DNA from: Nitrospirota bacterium | GTDB taxonomy: Bacteria; Nitrospirota; Thermodesulfovibrionia; UBA6902; JAJYJJ01 | DNA: 64,000 bases | NCBI GenBank assembly: GCA_021789595.1 | Contig: JAJYJJ010000007.1 | Location: 35,510 to 99,509 of the forward strand | Direction of reading: 5' to 3' | Shown: positions 1 to 9,592 of the stretch, in pieces | Numbering within the stretch: position 1 is the first letter of the stretch | Layout of the letters: each line of letters starts with the position of its first letter | Position numbers and translations under genes: made by a program | The notes under the pieces: generated by a model | Told to the model about the DNA's origin: nothing | Databases searched by the model: none | Seen by the model: the letters and a program-made list of their open reading frames with translations, nothing else

Positions 1-1
1 G

Positions 2-1717
2 TTCAAAAGGGATGTAGACTATGTGGTAAAAGACGGTCAGGTAACAATAGTGGATGAATTTACAGGCAGGCTCATGCCTGGCAGGCGCTGGAGCGATGGC
101 CTGCATCAGGCAGTTGAGGCAAAGGAGGGGGTGAAGATTGCGAGCGAAAACCAGACACTTGCAACTATCACATTCCAGAATTTCTTCAGGATGTATAACA
201 AGCTCTCAGGCATGACCGGAACCGCAGACACCGAGGCAGCAGAGTTTGGCAAGATATACAACCTGGATGTTGTTGTGGTACCAACCAACAGGCCTATGAT
301 CAGGATTGACAATGCCGATGTTGTATATAAGACAGAAAAGGCAAAGTTCAATTCGGTAATAGAGGAGATTATAGATTGTCATAAAAGAGGCCAGCCTGTG
401 CTTGTGGGGACTATATCTATTGAGAAGTCAGAGATACTGAGTTCAATGCTTAAAAAGAGGGGTATAGCACATTCTGTATTGAATGCAAAATACCATGAGA
501 AAGAGGCAGAGATTATTGCCCAGGCAGGAAGAAGTGCTGCAGTAACCATTGCCACAAACATGGCTGGCAGAGGCACAGACATAGTCCTTGGTGGCAATCC
601 TGAGGGCCATGCCAGGGACATGTTAAAGGAAAAGAAGGATTACACGGACAAGGAGTGGGAGGATGCCGTTACAAAGGCAAAGGAGTTGTGTGAGAAGGAC
701 AGAGAAAAGGTTATATCTGCCGGAGGAGTCCATATCCTTGGCACAGAGAGGCATGAGGCAAGAAGGATAGACAATCAGTTGAGAGGTCGTTCCGGCCGTC
801 AGGGAGACCCTGGCTCATCCCGTTTCTACCTCTCATTAGAGGACGACCTCATGCGGATCTTCGGCTCTGACAGGATATCATCCATTATGGACAGATTTGG
901 CATGGATGAGAACATCCCCATCGAGCACAAGATGGTCAGCAGGGCCATAGAGAATGCCCAGAAGAGGGTTGAGTCCCAGAACTTTGAAATAAGAAAGCAC
1001 CTGCTTGAATACGATGATGTGATGAACAAGCAGCGTTCAGAGATATATGCCTTCAGGAAGGATATCCTCAGTGGTGACGGCCTAAAAGACAAAGTAATAG
1101 AGATGATAGAGGATGGAATTGATGAAATATTATCCATCTATTGTCCTGAGAACAAGCATGAGGAGGAATGGGATATCAAGGGGCTTTCCGAGGTCGTTTA
1201 CAGAGAGTTTTCCATATCCCCTGCCATAGAGGCAAGGGGCTATGCAGACATACGCAACGCACTGCTTGATGATGTTAAAAAGGCATACGATGACAAGGAA
1301 AAAGAGATCGGCAGCGAGATGATGCGGTATCTCGAAAAGGTAATTGTGCTGCAGGTTGTTGATGCCCAATGGAAGGACCACCTCCTGGCCATGGACTATT
1401 TAAAGGAAGGGATAGGACTCAGGGGTTATGGCCAGAGAGACCCACTGGTTGAATATAAGCGTGAGGCATTCGCGATGTTCTCCGATTTATACAACAGGGT
1501 TTCTACAGAGGTTATAAGCAGGCTCTTCAAGATACAGGTAAAAAAGGAAGAGCCAGCTCAAAAGATAGCCGTCAAACCGCAGAGATTGCTCTATAACAGG
1601 GGAGACGGCGGTGAAGGGCCTCAGACTGTAGTAAAAGGCAAAAAGGTTGGAAGGAATGAGCCATGTCCGTGTGGAAGCGGCAAGAAGTATAAAAAATGCT
1701 GCGGGATAAATGCATAG
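2..1717 (+). CDS. secA: Protein translocase subunit SecA (3' part, runs off the window start)
   Basis: This is the motor ATPase that drives preproteins through SecYEG. The frame is open from base 2, so the N-terminal Walker A domain lies outside the window; the GTG at 23 is internal. Visible are the preprotein-binding and second nucleotide-binding regions ([27 protein letters not shown]), the helical wing and scaffold domains, and a C-terminal zinc-binding tail ([17 protein letters not shown]) that binds SecB and phospholipids. The stop overlaps the start of the following GGDEF gene by eight bases, so the two are probably co-transcribed. The family assignment is certain; only the 5' end is missing. 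Confidence 0.97.
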   Translation, partial: FKRDVDYVVKDGQVTIVDEFTGRLMPGRRWSDGLHQAVEAKEGVKIASENQTLATITFQNFFRMYNKLSGMTGTADTEAAEFGKIYNLDVVVVPTNRPMIRIDNADVVYKTEKAKFNSVIEEIIDCHKRGQPVLVGTISIEKSEILSSMLKKRGIAHSVLNAKYHEKEAEIIAQAGRSAAVTIATNMAGRGTDIVLGGNPEGHARDMLKEKKDYTDKEWEDAVTKAKELCEKDREKVISAGGVHILGTERHEARRIDNQLRGRSGRQGDPGSSRFYLSLEDDLMRIFGSDRISSIMDRFGMDENIPIEHKMVSRAIENAQKRVESQNFEIRKHLLEYDDVMNKQRSEIYAFRKDILSGDGLKDKVIEMIEDGIDEILSIYCPENKHEEEWDIKGLSEVVYREFSISPAIEARGYADIRNALLDDVKKAYDDKEKEIGSEMMRYLEKVIVLQVVDAQWKDHLLAMDYLKEGIGLRGYGQRDPLVEYKREAFAMFSDLYNRVSTEVISRLFKIQVKKEEPAQKIAVKPQRLLYNRGDGGEGPQTVVKGKKVGRNEPCPCGSGKKYKKCCGINA

Positions 1718-3125
1718 GGTAATTGTCTTAGAAAAGGCCGAGGACTTTACGGGTAAGCACGGCACTGAACTCAGGGATAAGGGCTATGAGATCTTTAGGA
1801 CAAGAAGCATTAGAGAAGCATGCCTACAACTAAAAAAAGACAATATCAGCCTTATTGTTGCCACGGATGAGTTTGACCTGAAGATCAAGGATTTTATTAG
1901 GTTTCAAGGCCTTTCAAAGGATGTACCGAAGCTTATCATTACAGAAAAGAAATCCCTGAGTAAGATTAAACCCTGGCTGAAGGATGACCTCGCATATCCA
2001 ATCTTTAGGCCTGTATCCCTCAAGGAATTCTCTTACCTCTATGAACGGCTTAACGCTGAAGGCGTAGTGATAAACGAGAACAAAAGGCTCAAGGATGAAT
2101 TTTTGATCACAAAAAAACAGCTTGAGTTCTTTGAGGAAGTAAGCAGGACGCTGACCTCTGCACTTGAACTCGATGATGTTATGACTACCATAATGGAAAA
2201 GACAAAGGATATGACCAGGGCAGAGGCATGGTCTATCATGCTCTTAGATGAGGACACAGGAGAGCTTGTTTTTAAACGCATACGGGGGGAAAAGGCAAAA
2301 AAGATACAGAGATTCAGGTTGAAGCTCGGTGAAGGCATAGCAGGATGGGTTGCCAAGGAAGGGGTCCCTGTAGTTATACCTGATGTTTCAAAGGACCCAA
2401 GGTTTTATGAGAAGATAGACAGGGCAATACATTTCAAGACAAAGTCCATGATGTGTGTCCCTATAAAGAGTAAAGGGCGGGTTCTTGGTGTCCTGGAGGT
2501 TGTCAATAAGGCAACAGGAGAGCCATTTACACAGGCTGACCTCGACCTCCTGCTTAGACTCGTTGACCATGCTGCCATCGCCGTAGAAAGGGCATCCCTC
2601 TATCAGAAGATGGCTGAGATGGCTATAACCGATGACCTCACAAAGCTGTTTAACCTGAGATACCTTAACAGGACCATCGATACTGAGATAGAGCGCTCAA
2701 ACAGATACGGCTCTTCTGTGTCAGTTATATTTATGGACCTCGACTATTTCAAGAATGTAAATGACCAGTATGGACATCTTGTTGGAAGCAAACTCCTGGT
2801 AGAGGTAGCGCAGCTTCTATTAAGAAATCTCAGGACTATAGATATAGTAGCCCGTTATGGTGGCGATGAATTTGTCGTGGTCCTCCCTCAGACCAACCCA
2901 AGGGCGGCATTTATGATTGCAGAAAGGATAAGGAGGTCAATGCTGCGCAATGTCTTTTTGAAGAATGAAGGCTATTCTCTCAGGTTGACAGCAAGCTTCG
3001 GCATTGCCTCATATCCAGAAAGCGCAAAGACCAGGGAAGAGCTTATAAGATTTTCCGATGAGGCAATGTATAAGGTTAAAAATACGACACGGGATGGCGT
3101 TTATGCCATCCTGCCGCAAAAATAA
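1710..3125 (+). CDS. GAF-GGDEF diguanylate cyclase
   Basis: A 471-residue signalling protein predicted to make cyclic di-GMP. Residues 1-115 look like a degenerate receiver-type domain. A short coiled segment follows, then a GAF sensor domain (about 145-295) and a GGDEF domain (about 305-471). The active-site loop is intact ([13 protein letters not shown]). An RxxD inhibitory site (RTID) lies five residues upstream of GGDEF, so product inhibition is likely. No signal peptide or membrane segment is seen, so it is probably cytosolic. The ATG overlaps the secA stop, implying translational coupling. The signal sensed by the GAF domain is unknown. Confidence 0.9.
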   Translation: MHRVIVLEKAEDFTGKHGTELRDKGYEIFRTRSIREACLQLKKDNISLIVATDEFDLKIKDFIRFQGLSKDVPKLIITEKKSLSKIKPWLKDDLAYPIFRPVSLKEFSYLYERLNAEGVVINENKRLKDEFLITKKQLEFFEEVSRTLTSALELDDVMTTIMEKTKDMTRAEAWSIMLLDEDTGELVFKRIRGEKAKKIQRFRLKLGEGIAGWVAKEGVPVVIPDVSKDPRFYEKIDRAIHFKTKSMMCVPIKSKGRVLGVLEVVNKATGEPFTQADLDLLLRLVDHAAIAVERASLYQKMAEMAITDDLTKLFNLRYLNRTIDTEIERSNRYGSSVSVIFMDLDYFKNVNDQYGHLVGSKLLVEVAQLLLRNLRTIDIVARYGGDEFVVVLPQTNPRAAFMIAERIRRSMLRNVFLKNEGYSLRLTASFGIASYPESAKTREELIRFSDEAMYKVKNTTRDGVYAILPQK

Positions 3126-3132
3126 CAACGGT

Positions 3133-3993
3133 TTATTTGATTAGACTTTTCTCAAAGCTCTCAACGCCTTTTTCTGCTGAAACTGCTGCCTTTTTAGCTG
3201 ATTCCTCTGCCCTTTTTGCAGCGGCCTCTGCCTTATTAGCCGACTCCTCTGCCCTGGTAGCAGATGCATTTGACTTCTCACTGGCATTGTCTGCCTTTCT
3301 CTCAGAGGCATCTGACCTCTCAGCAGCGGCCTTTGCCCGATTAGCTTCTTGTATTGCCTTTTGTAAACGGGCCCTTTCTTCTGGGCTCAACTTATAATAT
3401 GTCCTGCCGCCAAAGCTAAGAGTAAGTCCTGCTGCTGCCTCAAAATTATTATAGGGTCTACCTGTAAAGGTCATAATGTGCCGTGCATCCATCCTGAATG
3501 ACACATTATTTTTGAGGGCATATTTAAAGCCTGCACCATAATTTATGAGAAACCTGTCAGAAAAGTCGTTGCTGCCTGATGGAGAGAAATGTGCAATACC
3601 AGGTCCAATGGCAACAAAGGGTCTGAAGCGATTTTCAGGCGAATAAAAATTATAAAGCAGGTCAGCCCTATAAATAGTCGCATTCAGATGTCCATATGGC
3701 GGCCTCTTATCAACTATCTTCAGGTTGTTCCTGAAGTCAGAATTAGAGCCTATGAATTCAGCGCTGCCCTCGATGCCTGTGTGGTCAGTGAGGTTATAAC
3801 CCAATCTGATGCCATAGACAGGTGCCATCCTGATACTTGCACCTGTCTTATTGACTACATCCCTCCAGTGCTCATAGGAGAATATGCCTATGAATGGGCT
3901 GATTTCGACACTGCCCTGTCCTCCTGCAAAGGATACAGTGGGCAATAGAGAGACGATAAGAATCACATAAATCGTTAAGAATCTTTTTAGCAT
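3133..3993 (-). CDS. Outer-membrane beta-barrel protein with Ala-rich C-terminal coil
   Basis: A 286-residue protein with a clear Sec signal peptide (cleavage near SFAGG). Residues 25-195 form an OmpA-type eight-strand barrel pattern: alternating hydrophobic residues, a Gly/Tyr-rich composition and strands such as GIRLGYNLTDHTGIEG. The last 75 residues are a repetitive Ala/Lys/Glu helix (AxKAExSAxKA spacing), probably a periplasmic coiled coil that touches peptidoglycan or spans the periplasm. An RBS-like AAAGGAG lies just upstream of the ATG. It faces the secA-GGDEF pair convergently with only seven bases between them, leaving no room for a separate terminator. The exact function is unknown. 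Confidence 0.7.
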   Translation of the reverse strand: MLKRFLTIYVILIVSLLPTVSFAGGQGSVEISPFIGIFSYEHWRDVVNKTGASIRMAPVYGIRLGYNLTDHTGIEGSAEFIGSNSDFRNNLKIVDKRPPYGHLNATIYRADLLYNFYSPENRFRPFVAIGPGIAHFSPSGSNDFSDRFLINYGAGFKYALKNNVSFRMDARHIMTFTGRPYNNFEAAAGLTLSFGGRTYYKLSPEERARLQKAIQEANRAKAAAERSDASERKADNASEKSNASATRAEESANKAEAAAKRAEESAKKAAVSAEKGVESFEKSLIK

Positions 3994-4033
3994 AATACAC
4001 TCCTTTCTAATGGTTGTTTATTAAATGCAGAAT

Positions 4034-5080
4034 TCAGACCTTTTTTGCCTCTTCAAGTATCTCAGAGATATCCATTGTCTCTGCATTGAATGTGCCTATT
4101 ATTGCCTTTTTAGGACATTTATCAACGCATATGCCGCAGCCTATACACCTTTCCTGATCAATCACATGTTTTTGTTTCAAAACGCCGCTTGCTGCATTCA
4201 CAGGACATACCTTTGCACAGATGGTGCAGCCATTGCATTTATCAGTGATATATGCCTTTGTCCTATGGGGGATATAATCCATAATGGCATTTGTCGGACA
4301 TTTCATTACGCACAGACCGCACCTTCTGCACTTCTCTATGTCAATCCTTGCAAGGTTATTATTCAGGCTTACTGCCTCAAACGGGCATACCTTCACGCAG
4401 GAGCCGCAGGCAATGCATCCCACCTGACAGTTCTTCCTTGTAACAGGGCCACTATCCAGCGAATGGCATCTTACAAGCACCTGTTTTGAGATAGGCAGCA
4501 CCTCGATCACCTTCTTCGGACACGCTATCTCGCATTTCCTGCATCCAGTACATTTTTCGACATCAACTACAGGGAGGTCATACTCATTCATGGTAATTGC
4601 GCCAAATGGGCATACAGATGCACATGTTCCGTAGCCAAGACACCCATAGGCGCATGCCTTGTCGCCTCCGCCTGCAAGCACAGCCGCCCTGCAGTCCTTA
4701 ATGCCCTCGTATCTGAATCTCTTCACAGAACGGGCACTGTCACCCTGGCAGAATATCCTTGCGACCTTTGGCTCTACTGCTGCCGCAGTCTTACCTGTAA
4801 TCTGTGCTATTGCCTCTGCAACAGCAGCCTTCCCAGGGGCACAGAGGTTTGGCGGAACCTCTGGATTTGCTGCTACTGCCTCTGCATATCCCTGACAGCC
4901 TGCATAGCCGCATGCCCCGCAGTTAGCACCAGGCAGAACCTCCCTTACCCTCTCAACCTTTGGGTCAACCTTTACAGCGAATTTAGCTGCTGCTATTGCA
5001 AGACCGAGCCCGAATATAACGCCGATTATGCCAATAAAGGCAAGGCTCACAGTCAGGATGCGCACAAGATCTATCTGCAT
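4034..5080 (-). CDS. rnfB: Rnf complex subunit RnfB, enlarged polyferredoxin form
   Basis: This is the ferredoxin-accepting Fe-S subunit of the Rnf ferredoxin:NAD+ oxidoreductase. It has an N-terminal membrane helix, then the RnfB-type four-Cys domain (CGACGYAGCQGYAEA...NLCAPG), then about six [4Fe-4S] ferredoxin motifs (starting CAYGC, CTGCRKC, CIACGSC, CRRCGLC, CNGCTIC, CIGCGIC). At 348 residues it is clearly longer than the roughly 190-residue proteobacterial protein. I chose the second of two tandem ATGs (5080) because the GGAGG site then has normal spacing. It is the last gene of rnfCDGEAB. Confidence 0.93.
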   Translation of the reverse strand: MQIDLVRILTVSLAFIGIIGVIFGLGLAIAAAKFAVKVDPKVERVREVLPGANCGACGYAGCQGYAEAVAANPEVPPNLCAPGKAAVAEAIAQITGKTAAAVEPKVARIFCQGDSARSVKRFRYEGIKDCRAAVLAGGGDKACAYGCLGYGTCASVCPFGAITMNEYDLPVVDVEKCTGCRKCEIACPKKVIEVLPISKQVLVRCHSLDSGPVTRKNCQVGCIACGSCVKVCPFEAVSLNNNLARIDIEKCRRCGLCVMKCPTNAIMDYIPHRTKAYITDKCNGCTICAKVCPVNAASGVLKQKHVIDQERCIGCGICVDKCPKKAIIGTFNAETMDISEILEEAKKV

Positions 5081-5095
5081 CATAACCTCCGTAAA

Positions 5096-5680
5096 TTATA
5101 ACCTGATAAGCCCTGAAAACCCAAGGAAGGCAAGGGCTATAAGTCCTGTAAGGACAAAGGCGATTGGAAGGCCCTGAAAGACCTTTGGCACATCTGCAAG
5201 CTCAAGCTTCTCTCGGATGCTCGCCATTATTATGAGGGCAAGGCTGAACCCTGCGCCCGAGCCCAGCCCCATGGTAAGGGCCTGCATAAAGTTATACTTT
5301 TCATCTGCATTTATAACAGGCACAGCAAGTATTATGCAGTTAGTGGTTATCAGGACCAGATATATGCCGAGCTTGTAGTATAACCCAGGGCTTATCTTCC
5401 TCAGTATGGTATCTGCTGCCTGGACAAAGGCAGCGACGATTCCTATAAATATGACGATCTTGAGGAAACCTAAACCAAGAGGCAGCATCACAAGGTTATA
5501 GACAAGCCAGCTTAATGCCGCACTTATGACCATAACCGAGGTAAATGTCATACTCATCCCGACTGCTGTCTCCATCCTCTTTGATACTCCAAAGAATATG
5601 CAGAGGCCCAGATATCTTGTGAATACAAAGTTGTTTATGAGGGCGGATGCTATAAATATCTTTCCAAGCTCGTTTAACAT
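5096..5680 (-). CDS. rnfA: Rnf complex membrane subunit RnfA
   Basis: An integral membrane subunit of 194 residues with about six transmembrane helices, homologous to NqrE. The N-terminus (INNFVFTRYLGLCIFFGVSK) carries the conserved ASALxNNFV...LGLC pattern; the intramembrane cysteines of RnfA and RnfE are thought to hold an Fe-S centre at the membrane core. A strong AGGAGG lies just upstream of the ATG at 5680. It lies between rnfE and rnfB in the operon, with a gap of 15 bases to rnfB. Confidence 0.95.
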   Translation of the reverse strand: MLNELGKIFIASALINNFVFTRYLGLCIFFGVSKRMETAVGMSMTFTSVMVISAALSWLVYNLVMLPLGLGFLKIVIFIGIVAAFVQAADTILRKISPGLYYKLGIYLVLITTNCIILAVPVINADEKYNFMQALTMGLGSGAGFSLALIIMASIREKLELADVPKVFQGLPIAFVLTGLIALAFLGFSGLIRL

Positions 5681-5692
5681 GGCTCCTCCTGA

Positions 5693-6328
5693 TTAGTGCA
5701 TGCCATGGCCGCCAGGCGCTGCGCCTGTGCCGCCAAAGAATCTCTTCTCTATCCAGTTGAATGTCCCCATAAGAAGTCCTATTACAAAGAATCCGCCTGT
5801 CGGCAGAACCATTATCAGCATTGGCCTTGCACCTACGAGGGGAATACCTAATAGGCTTCCCTTTCCAAGGAGCTCCCTTACTGCGCCAATAAGCATAAGT
5901 GCTACCATAAAGCCAACCCCCATGCCGAAACCATCAACAGCAGAGGGCAGGAGTTTATTCCTGCTTGCAAATAGCTCTGCCCTCGAGATGATAATAGCAA
6001 AGACAACGATGAGCTGTATATACAGGCCCATCTCCTTATATGCTGCTCTTGAATAAGCTGCCATGGTCATGTCTATGACACTTGTATATGTAGCTATTAT
6101 AAGGATATACGCAGGAATTCTCACCTTCGGGTTAATAAGGTTTCTGAATATGGATACTGTTATATTTACCATGGTCATGACAAATGTTACAGCTATGCCC
6201 ATCAGAAAACCGTTCCTGACACTTGTTGTAACAGCCACTGCAGGGCACAGGCTCAGTGCAAGCCTGAATACAGGGTTTTCACCGAAGATTCCGTTTTTAA
6301 AAAGCCTCCAGTATTGTTTTATCTCCAT
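5693..6328 (-). CDS. rnfE: Rnf complex membrane subunit RnfE
   Basis: An integral membrane subunit of 211 residues homologous to NqrD and RnfA. It has six predicted helices and the typical N-terminal segment LFKNGIFGENPVFRLALSLCPAVAVTTS, here recognised by its ENPVF and LCPA motifs. The conserved cysteine in LCP is the likely intramembrane Fe-S ligand. The C-terminus ends in a short Gly/His tail (GGTGAAPGGHGMH). The ATG at 6328 follows AAAGGAG. The order rnfC-D-G-E-A-B matches that of acetogenic Rnf operons. Confidence 0.95.
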   Translation of the reverse strand: MEIKQYWRLFKNGIFGENPVFRLALSLCPAVAVTTSVRNGFLMGIAVTFVMTMVNITVSIFRNLINPKVRIPAYILIIATYTSVIDMTMAAYSRAAYKEMGLYIQLIVVFAIIISRAELFASRNKLLPSAVDGFGMGVGFMVALMLIGAVRELLGKGSLLGIPLVGARPMLIMVLPTGGFFVIGLLMGTFNWIEKRFFGGTGAAPGGHGMH

Positions 6329-6350
6329 CTCTATACTCCTTTATATATTA

Positions 6351-6974
6351 TCATCTGGATGTTCCTGGGTTCTCAGGCGATTTCTCAGTCACCCCTTGAG
6401 CCTTTGTTGATTCCTCTTTTAGTTTTCCCTCTAATTTTATAATCGCATCCTTGACACCATTGGTAACCCCGCGGCTTGAGATGGTTGCACCTGATAATGC
6501 CTGGATCTTGTCCTTTGTCTCCACTTTGACAACCTCAAGTTGATCTACTGTTTTACCTTTAAACTGGTCTTGAAACCACCTCTCTGTTATCCCATCGCCA
6601 AGCCCTGGGGTCTCACCGTGTGAAAGGATATCTATTGCCTTTATTCTGTACTGCGGGTCAACAGCAACGAGCATCTTTATAAAACTCGAATAGCCCTTCC
6701 CAATGGCATCTGTAACATAGCCTATTGTCTGCCCTGACTTATCCCCTGCATAGATATCGCCTTCGGGTTTACCCTCGATCAATTGAACCTTCCCTATCTC
6801 ACTTATCTTATCTGCCTCTGGAAGGAGGCTCTTCAATGCAAGCTGTTTTTCTCTCTCCTCCGCCCTTACCTTTACCGGTTCTGTTTTTGCATAGGTCGAC
6901 GCCAGGATTATGCCTGCCAGGACACAGACTATTGTCAGATTTATTGTTATCTTTAAGATATCCTTTGGATTCAT
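6351..6974 (-). CDS. rnfG: Rnf complex FMN-binding subunit RnfG
   Basis: A 207-residue periplasm-facing subunit with one N-terminal membrane anchor and an FMN-binding domain. The SGATISSRGVTNGVKDAI segment contains the S(T)GATxSS-type site where a threonine takes covalent FMN. I use the internal ATG at 6974 rather than the longer frame, because GGAGAG lies directly upstream and the protein then begins MNPKDIL followed by the anchor helix. The start overlaps the stop of rnfD. The Ser/Pro-rich C-terminus after about residue 185 is probably unstructured. Confidence 0.92.
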   Translation of the reverse strand: MNPKDILKITINLTIVCVLAGIILASTYAKTEPVKVRAEEREKQLALKSLLPEADKISEIGKVQLIEGKPEGDIYAGDKSGQTIGYVTDAIGKGYSSFIKMLVAVDPQYRIKAIDILSHGETPGLGDGITERWFQDQFKGKTVDQLEVVKVETKDKIQALSGATISSRGVTNGVKDAIIKLEGKLKEESTKAQGVTEKSPENPGTSR

Positions 6975-8023
6975 TATTTTCTCTCCTTCACAAATCCAAA
7001 CTTCCTCCGCTTGAACCACCTGTCAAGTAAAGGCGTAAAACAATTCATCAGAAGGATTGCGTAACAGACACCCTCTGGATAGCCGCCAAACCGCCTTATC
7101 AGGATTGTCAGAAGGCCACATCCAATGCCGAATGCTATCTGTGCCCTTCTAAGCACAGGGACTGTTACATAATCGGTTGCCATAAAGAATGCACCGAGGA
7201 TTAACCCGCCGGATAGAAGGCTTAAAAGAGGGTCGCCTGTGAAGAAGGAGATATTGCCTGTTACAGGGTCTTTTACTCCAACAACCCAGCTTAATACTGC
7301 AACAGTTGCAAGAAAACTGAATGGTATATGCCAGGTAATGTATCTCTTATACAGAAGGAAGGCTGCGCCTATTAAAAGGGCTATGATAGATGTCTCACCA
7401 AGGGAACCTGCCCTGTTTCCAATAAGCATCTCTGTATACATATTGCTTATGCTGCCGAATTGTTTAAGAAGCTCCTCCATCCCTTTCACTGCCCCTGCCT
7501 CTTTAATAACGCCCAGGGGGGTTGCAGTTGTAATGGCATCTAAGGATGTTAGACTTGCCACAGGTTTATACCACGTTGTCATAAGCCTTGGCCAGCTTGT
7601 AAGCAGAAGTGCCCTTCCAATAAGGGCAGGATTAAACACATTAAAGCCAAGACCGCCAAAGAGCTGTTTTGTAATCACTATTGCCACTACATTGCCTATG
7701 ATGGGCAGATAAAGCGGTATACCGGATGGCAGGTTCAGGGAAAGGAGTAACCCTGTCAGAAAGGCACTGCCGTCTGAGATGGCTATGGGCTTGCCCATGA
7801 CTTTTTGTGTTACGGCCTCTGCGCCAAGGGCACTTAGTATGCTGACAATCATTACAGCCAATGCCCTCGGTCCAAAATAATATGCCGCCATAACAGAAGA
7901 GGGTAAAAGTGCAAGGCTGACCGACCACATTATCCTCTGAATAGTCTCCTCATCCTTTACATGCGGGCCTACTGATACGATTAATTTTGGGCTGAGTGTC
8001 TCCTCTTTTTTAATAGCTTCCAT
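6974..8023 (-). CDS. rnfD: Rnf complex membrane subunit RnfD
   Basis: A polytopic membrane subunit (349 residues, about nine helices) homologous to NqrB. The segment SLDAITTATPLGV contains the conserved D-x-x-T-x-A-T-P motif, in which a threonine carries covalent FMN. It passes electrons across the membrane between RnfG and RnfC/B and forms part of the ion path. The ribosome-binding site upstream of the ATG at 8023 is weak (AAGAGAA), and rnfC ends only 12 bases before, so coupled translation is likely. Confidence 0.94.
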   Translation of the reverse strand: MEAIKKEETLSPKLIVSVGPHVKDEETIQRIMWSVSLALLPSSVMAAYYFGPRALAVMIVSILSALGAEAVTQKVMGKPIAISDGSAFLTGLLLSLNLPSGIPLYLPIIGNVVAIVITKQLFGGLGFNVFNPALIGRALLLTSWPRLMTTWYKPVASLTSLDAITTATPLGVIKEAGAVKGMEELLKQFGSISNMYTEMLIGNRAGSLGETSIIALLIGAAFLLYKRYITWHIPFSFLATVAVLSWVVGVKDPVTGNISFFTGDPLLSLLSGGLILGAFFMATDYVTVPVLRRAQIAFGIGCGLLTILIRRFGGYPEGVCYAILLMNCFTPLLDRWFKRRKFGFVKERK

Positions 8024-8035
8024 AGATTTTTCTCT

Positions 8036-9349
8036 TTAACTCTTTCTTGTTAACTCAAACTTTGCTAACTTTATAAACTGCACTAATGGCCTTTTTGCAG
8101 GACATATATAAGAGCAGCTTCCACACTCTATGCAGTCAAAGCAGTCGTTGTCCTTTGCCTCCTGAAAACGGCCCCTTTCCACAAGGATACCTATAGTTGC
8201 AGGGTTTAATCCGACAGGGCAGACATCTATACACCTGCCGCATCTACAGCATGGCCTGTAGGTCTCAGCCTCTTTCACCTCATCCTTTGCAAGGACAAGG
8301 ATACCTGATGTCCCTTTTATCACAGGGACATCGGTTGTCCCCTGGGCTAATCCCATCATCGGACCTCCTGCAATAATCTTTCCGATGCCTCCTTTAAAAC
8401 CACCACTTTCGTCAATGAGCTGCTGAAATGATGTTCCAATCCTTACAAGGAAATTATTTGGCTCTTTTATGCCACTGCCTGTCACAGTTACAACCCTCTC
8501 TATAAGGGGAATGCCGTAACGGACTGCATCGAAGATGGCCTTTGCAGTCCCGACATTCTGGACAACAGCTCCAACATCCATTGGAAGGCCGCCGGATGGG
8601 ACTTCCCTTCCAGTTATAACCTTTATCAGCATCTTTTCAGCGCCCTGCGGATACTTGACATAAAGCTGAACTACCTCTACATTCCTATCCTTAGAGGCAG
8701 CGTCCCTCAGTGCCTTTATCGCATCAGGCTTATTCTGTTCAATCCCAATATAACCTTTATCAACACCGACCATCCTCATTATTATCTTAAGGCCTTCAAC
8801 TATCTCTCTTGGGTGCTCTACCATAAGCCTGTGGTCAGAGGTAAGATAAGGCTCACATTCTGCGCCATTGAGTATAACCGTATCTATCTTTTTCTCCTTA
8901 GGCGGACTTAGTTTCACATGCGTGGGGAAGGTTGCTCCGCCAAGACCCACTATACCTGCATCTTTGACAATAGCCTTCAGGAGCTCAATGTCAAGATTGA
9001 GGTAGTCTTCATGTTCCTTTAGTCCTGAAACCCATTCGTCCTTCCCATCGCCTTCGATAACAACAGAAGTGACATCCTTGCCCGAAGGATGGGGAAATGG
9101 ACCTATTGCAACGACCTTACCAGAGATTGATGCATGCACAGGTGCAGAGACAAAGCCTGATGTCTGACCTATTGGTTGGCCCTTCTTGACCTCCTGCCCT
9201 GCTGTTACCGAGGCGCTGCATGGTGCACCTATGTGCTGACTCAGTGGAATAACCACTTGCTTGGGTAGGGCAGTCTTGATTATTGGTTTTTTTTCGGTTA
9301 GTTTCCTGCTGTCGGGGTGAACGCCTCCACTGAAGGTAATAACTTTCAA
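8036..9349 (-). CDS. rnfC: Rnf complex NADH-binding subunit RnfC
   Basis: A peripheral subunit of 437 residues that exchanges electrons with NAD(H). It begins with the family-typical FSGGVHPDSRKLTEK, followed by a NuoF-like FMN/NADH domain (GLGGATFPTHVKLSP, NGAECEPYLTSD, IGIEQNKPDA). It ends with two [4Fe-4S] ferredoxin motifs (CCRCGRCIDVCP, CFDCIECGSCSYICP). The start is a TTG preceded by GGGAGG. It is the first gene of the rnf operon and sits behind the structured leader described separately. Confidence 0.95.
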   Translation of the reverse strand: MKVITFSGGVHPDSRKLTEKKPIIKTALPKQVVIPLSQHIGAPCSASVTAGQEVKKGQPIGQTSGFVSAPVHASISGKVVAIGPFPHPSGKDVTSVVIEGDGKDEWVSGLKEHEDYLNLDIELLKAIVKDAGIVGLGGATFPTHVKLSPPKEKKIDTVILNGAECEPYLTSDHRLMVEHPREIVEGLKIIMRMVGVDKGYIGIEQNKPDAIKALRDAASKDRNVEVVQLYVKYPQGAEKMLIKVITGREVPSGGLPMDVGAVVQNVGTAKAIFDAVRYGIPLIERVVTVTGSGIKEPNNFLVRIGTSFQQLIDESGGFKGGIGKIIAGGPMMGLAQGTTDVPVIKGTSGILVLAKDEVKEAETYRPCCRCGRCIDVCPVGLNPATIGILVERGRFQEAKDNDCFDCIECGSCSYICPAKRPLVQFIKLAKFELTRKS

Positions 9350-9379
9350 GGGTTTTTCCTCCCTTTCTTATCTTCTTAT

Positions 9380-9438
9380 CTAAAATTTTGGCAATCTATT
9401 TGGCTGAGACCAGAGAAATAGCTGCACCAAAATTTTAG
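9380..9438 (-). promoter_or_regulatory. Perfect 12-bp inverted repeat in the rnf leader
   Basis: CTAAAATTTTGG (9380-9391) is exactly mirrored by CCAAAATTTTAG (9427-9438). A nested CTATTT/AAATAG pair (9396-9401 and 9415-9420) sits inside. Each arm is itself almost palindromic. The element lies between the predicted rnf start site and the rnfC start codon, so it could be a stem-loop in the mRNA leader or a pair of repressor sites. No known riboswitch consensus was recognised. Confidence 0.55.
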
Positions 9439-9457
9439 GATTAAAATTATCCGTGCA

Positions 9458-9487
9458 ACTTTAGCATAAATTAAAATTTGATGTCAA
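9458..9487 (-). promoter_or_regulatory. Predicted promoter of the rnf operon
   Basis: On the minus strand, TTGACA (9487-9482) is followed after 18 bases by TAAAGT (9463-9458). A TGC extended -10 lies immediately before it. The start site would fall near 9451, leaving a leader of about 100 bases that contains the inverted repeat. This is a sigma70-like match read by eye. Confidence 0.5.
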
Positions 9488-9531
9488 TAGATTTCCTCCT
9501 ATCAACGATTCTCCTATCATAAAATTTGCCC

Positions 9532-9561
9532 TTGACAAAAATTCTTTTGAGAGGATATATT
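9532..9561 (+). promoter_or_regulatory. Predicted promoter of tusA
   Basis: TTGACA (9532-9537) and TATATT (9556-9561) are 18 bases apart, with a strong AAGGAGG at 9578-9584. The start site would be near 9568, giving a short leader of about 25 bases. Confidence 0.6.
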
Positions 9562-9592
9562 TCAGATACCCTTATGAAAGGAGGTAGATAAT

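Noticed and set aside
9380..9438. TPP riboswitch, because CTGAGA occurs in this region
   Set aside because: The CTGAGA is on the strand opposite to the rnf transcript, the other conserved TPP elements are absent, and rnf is not a thiamine gene.
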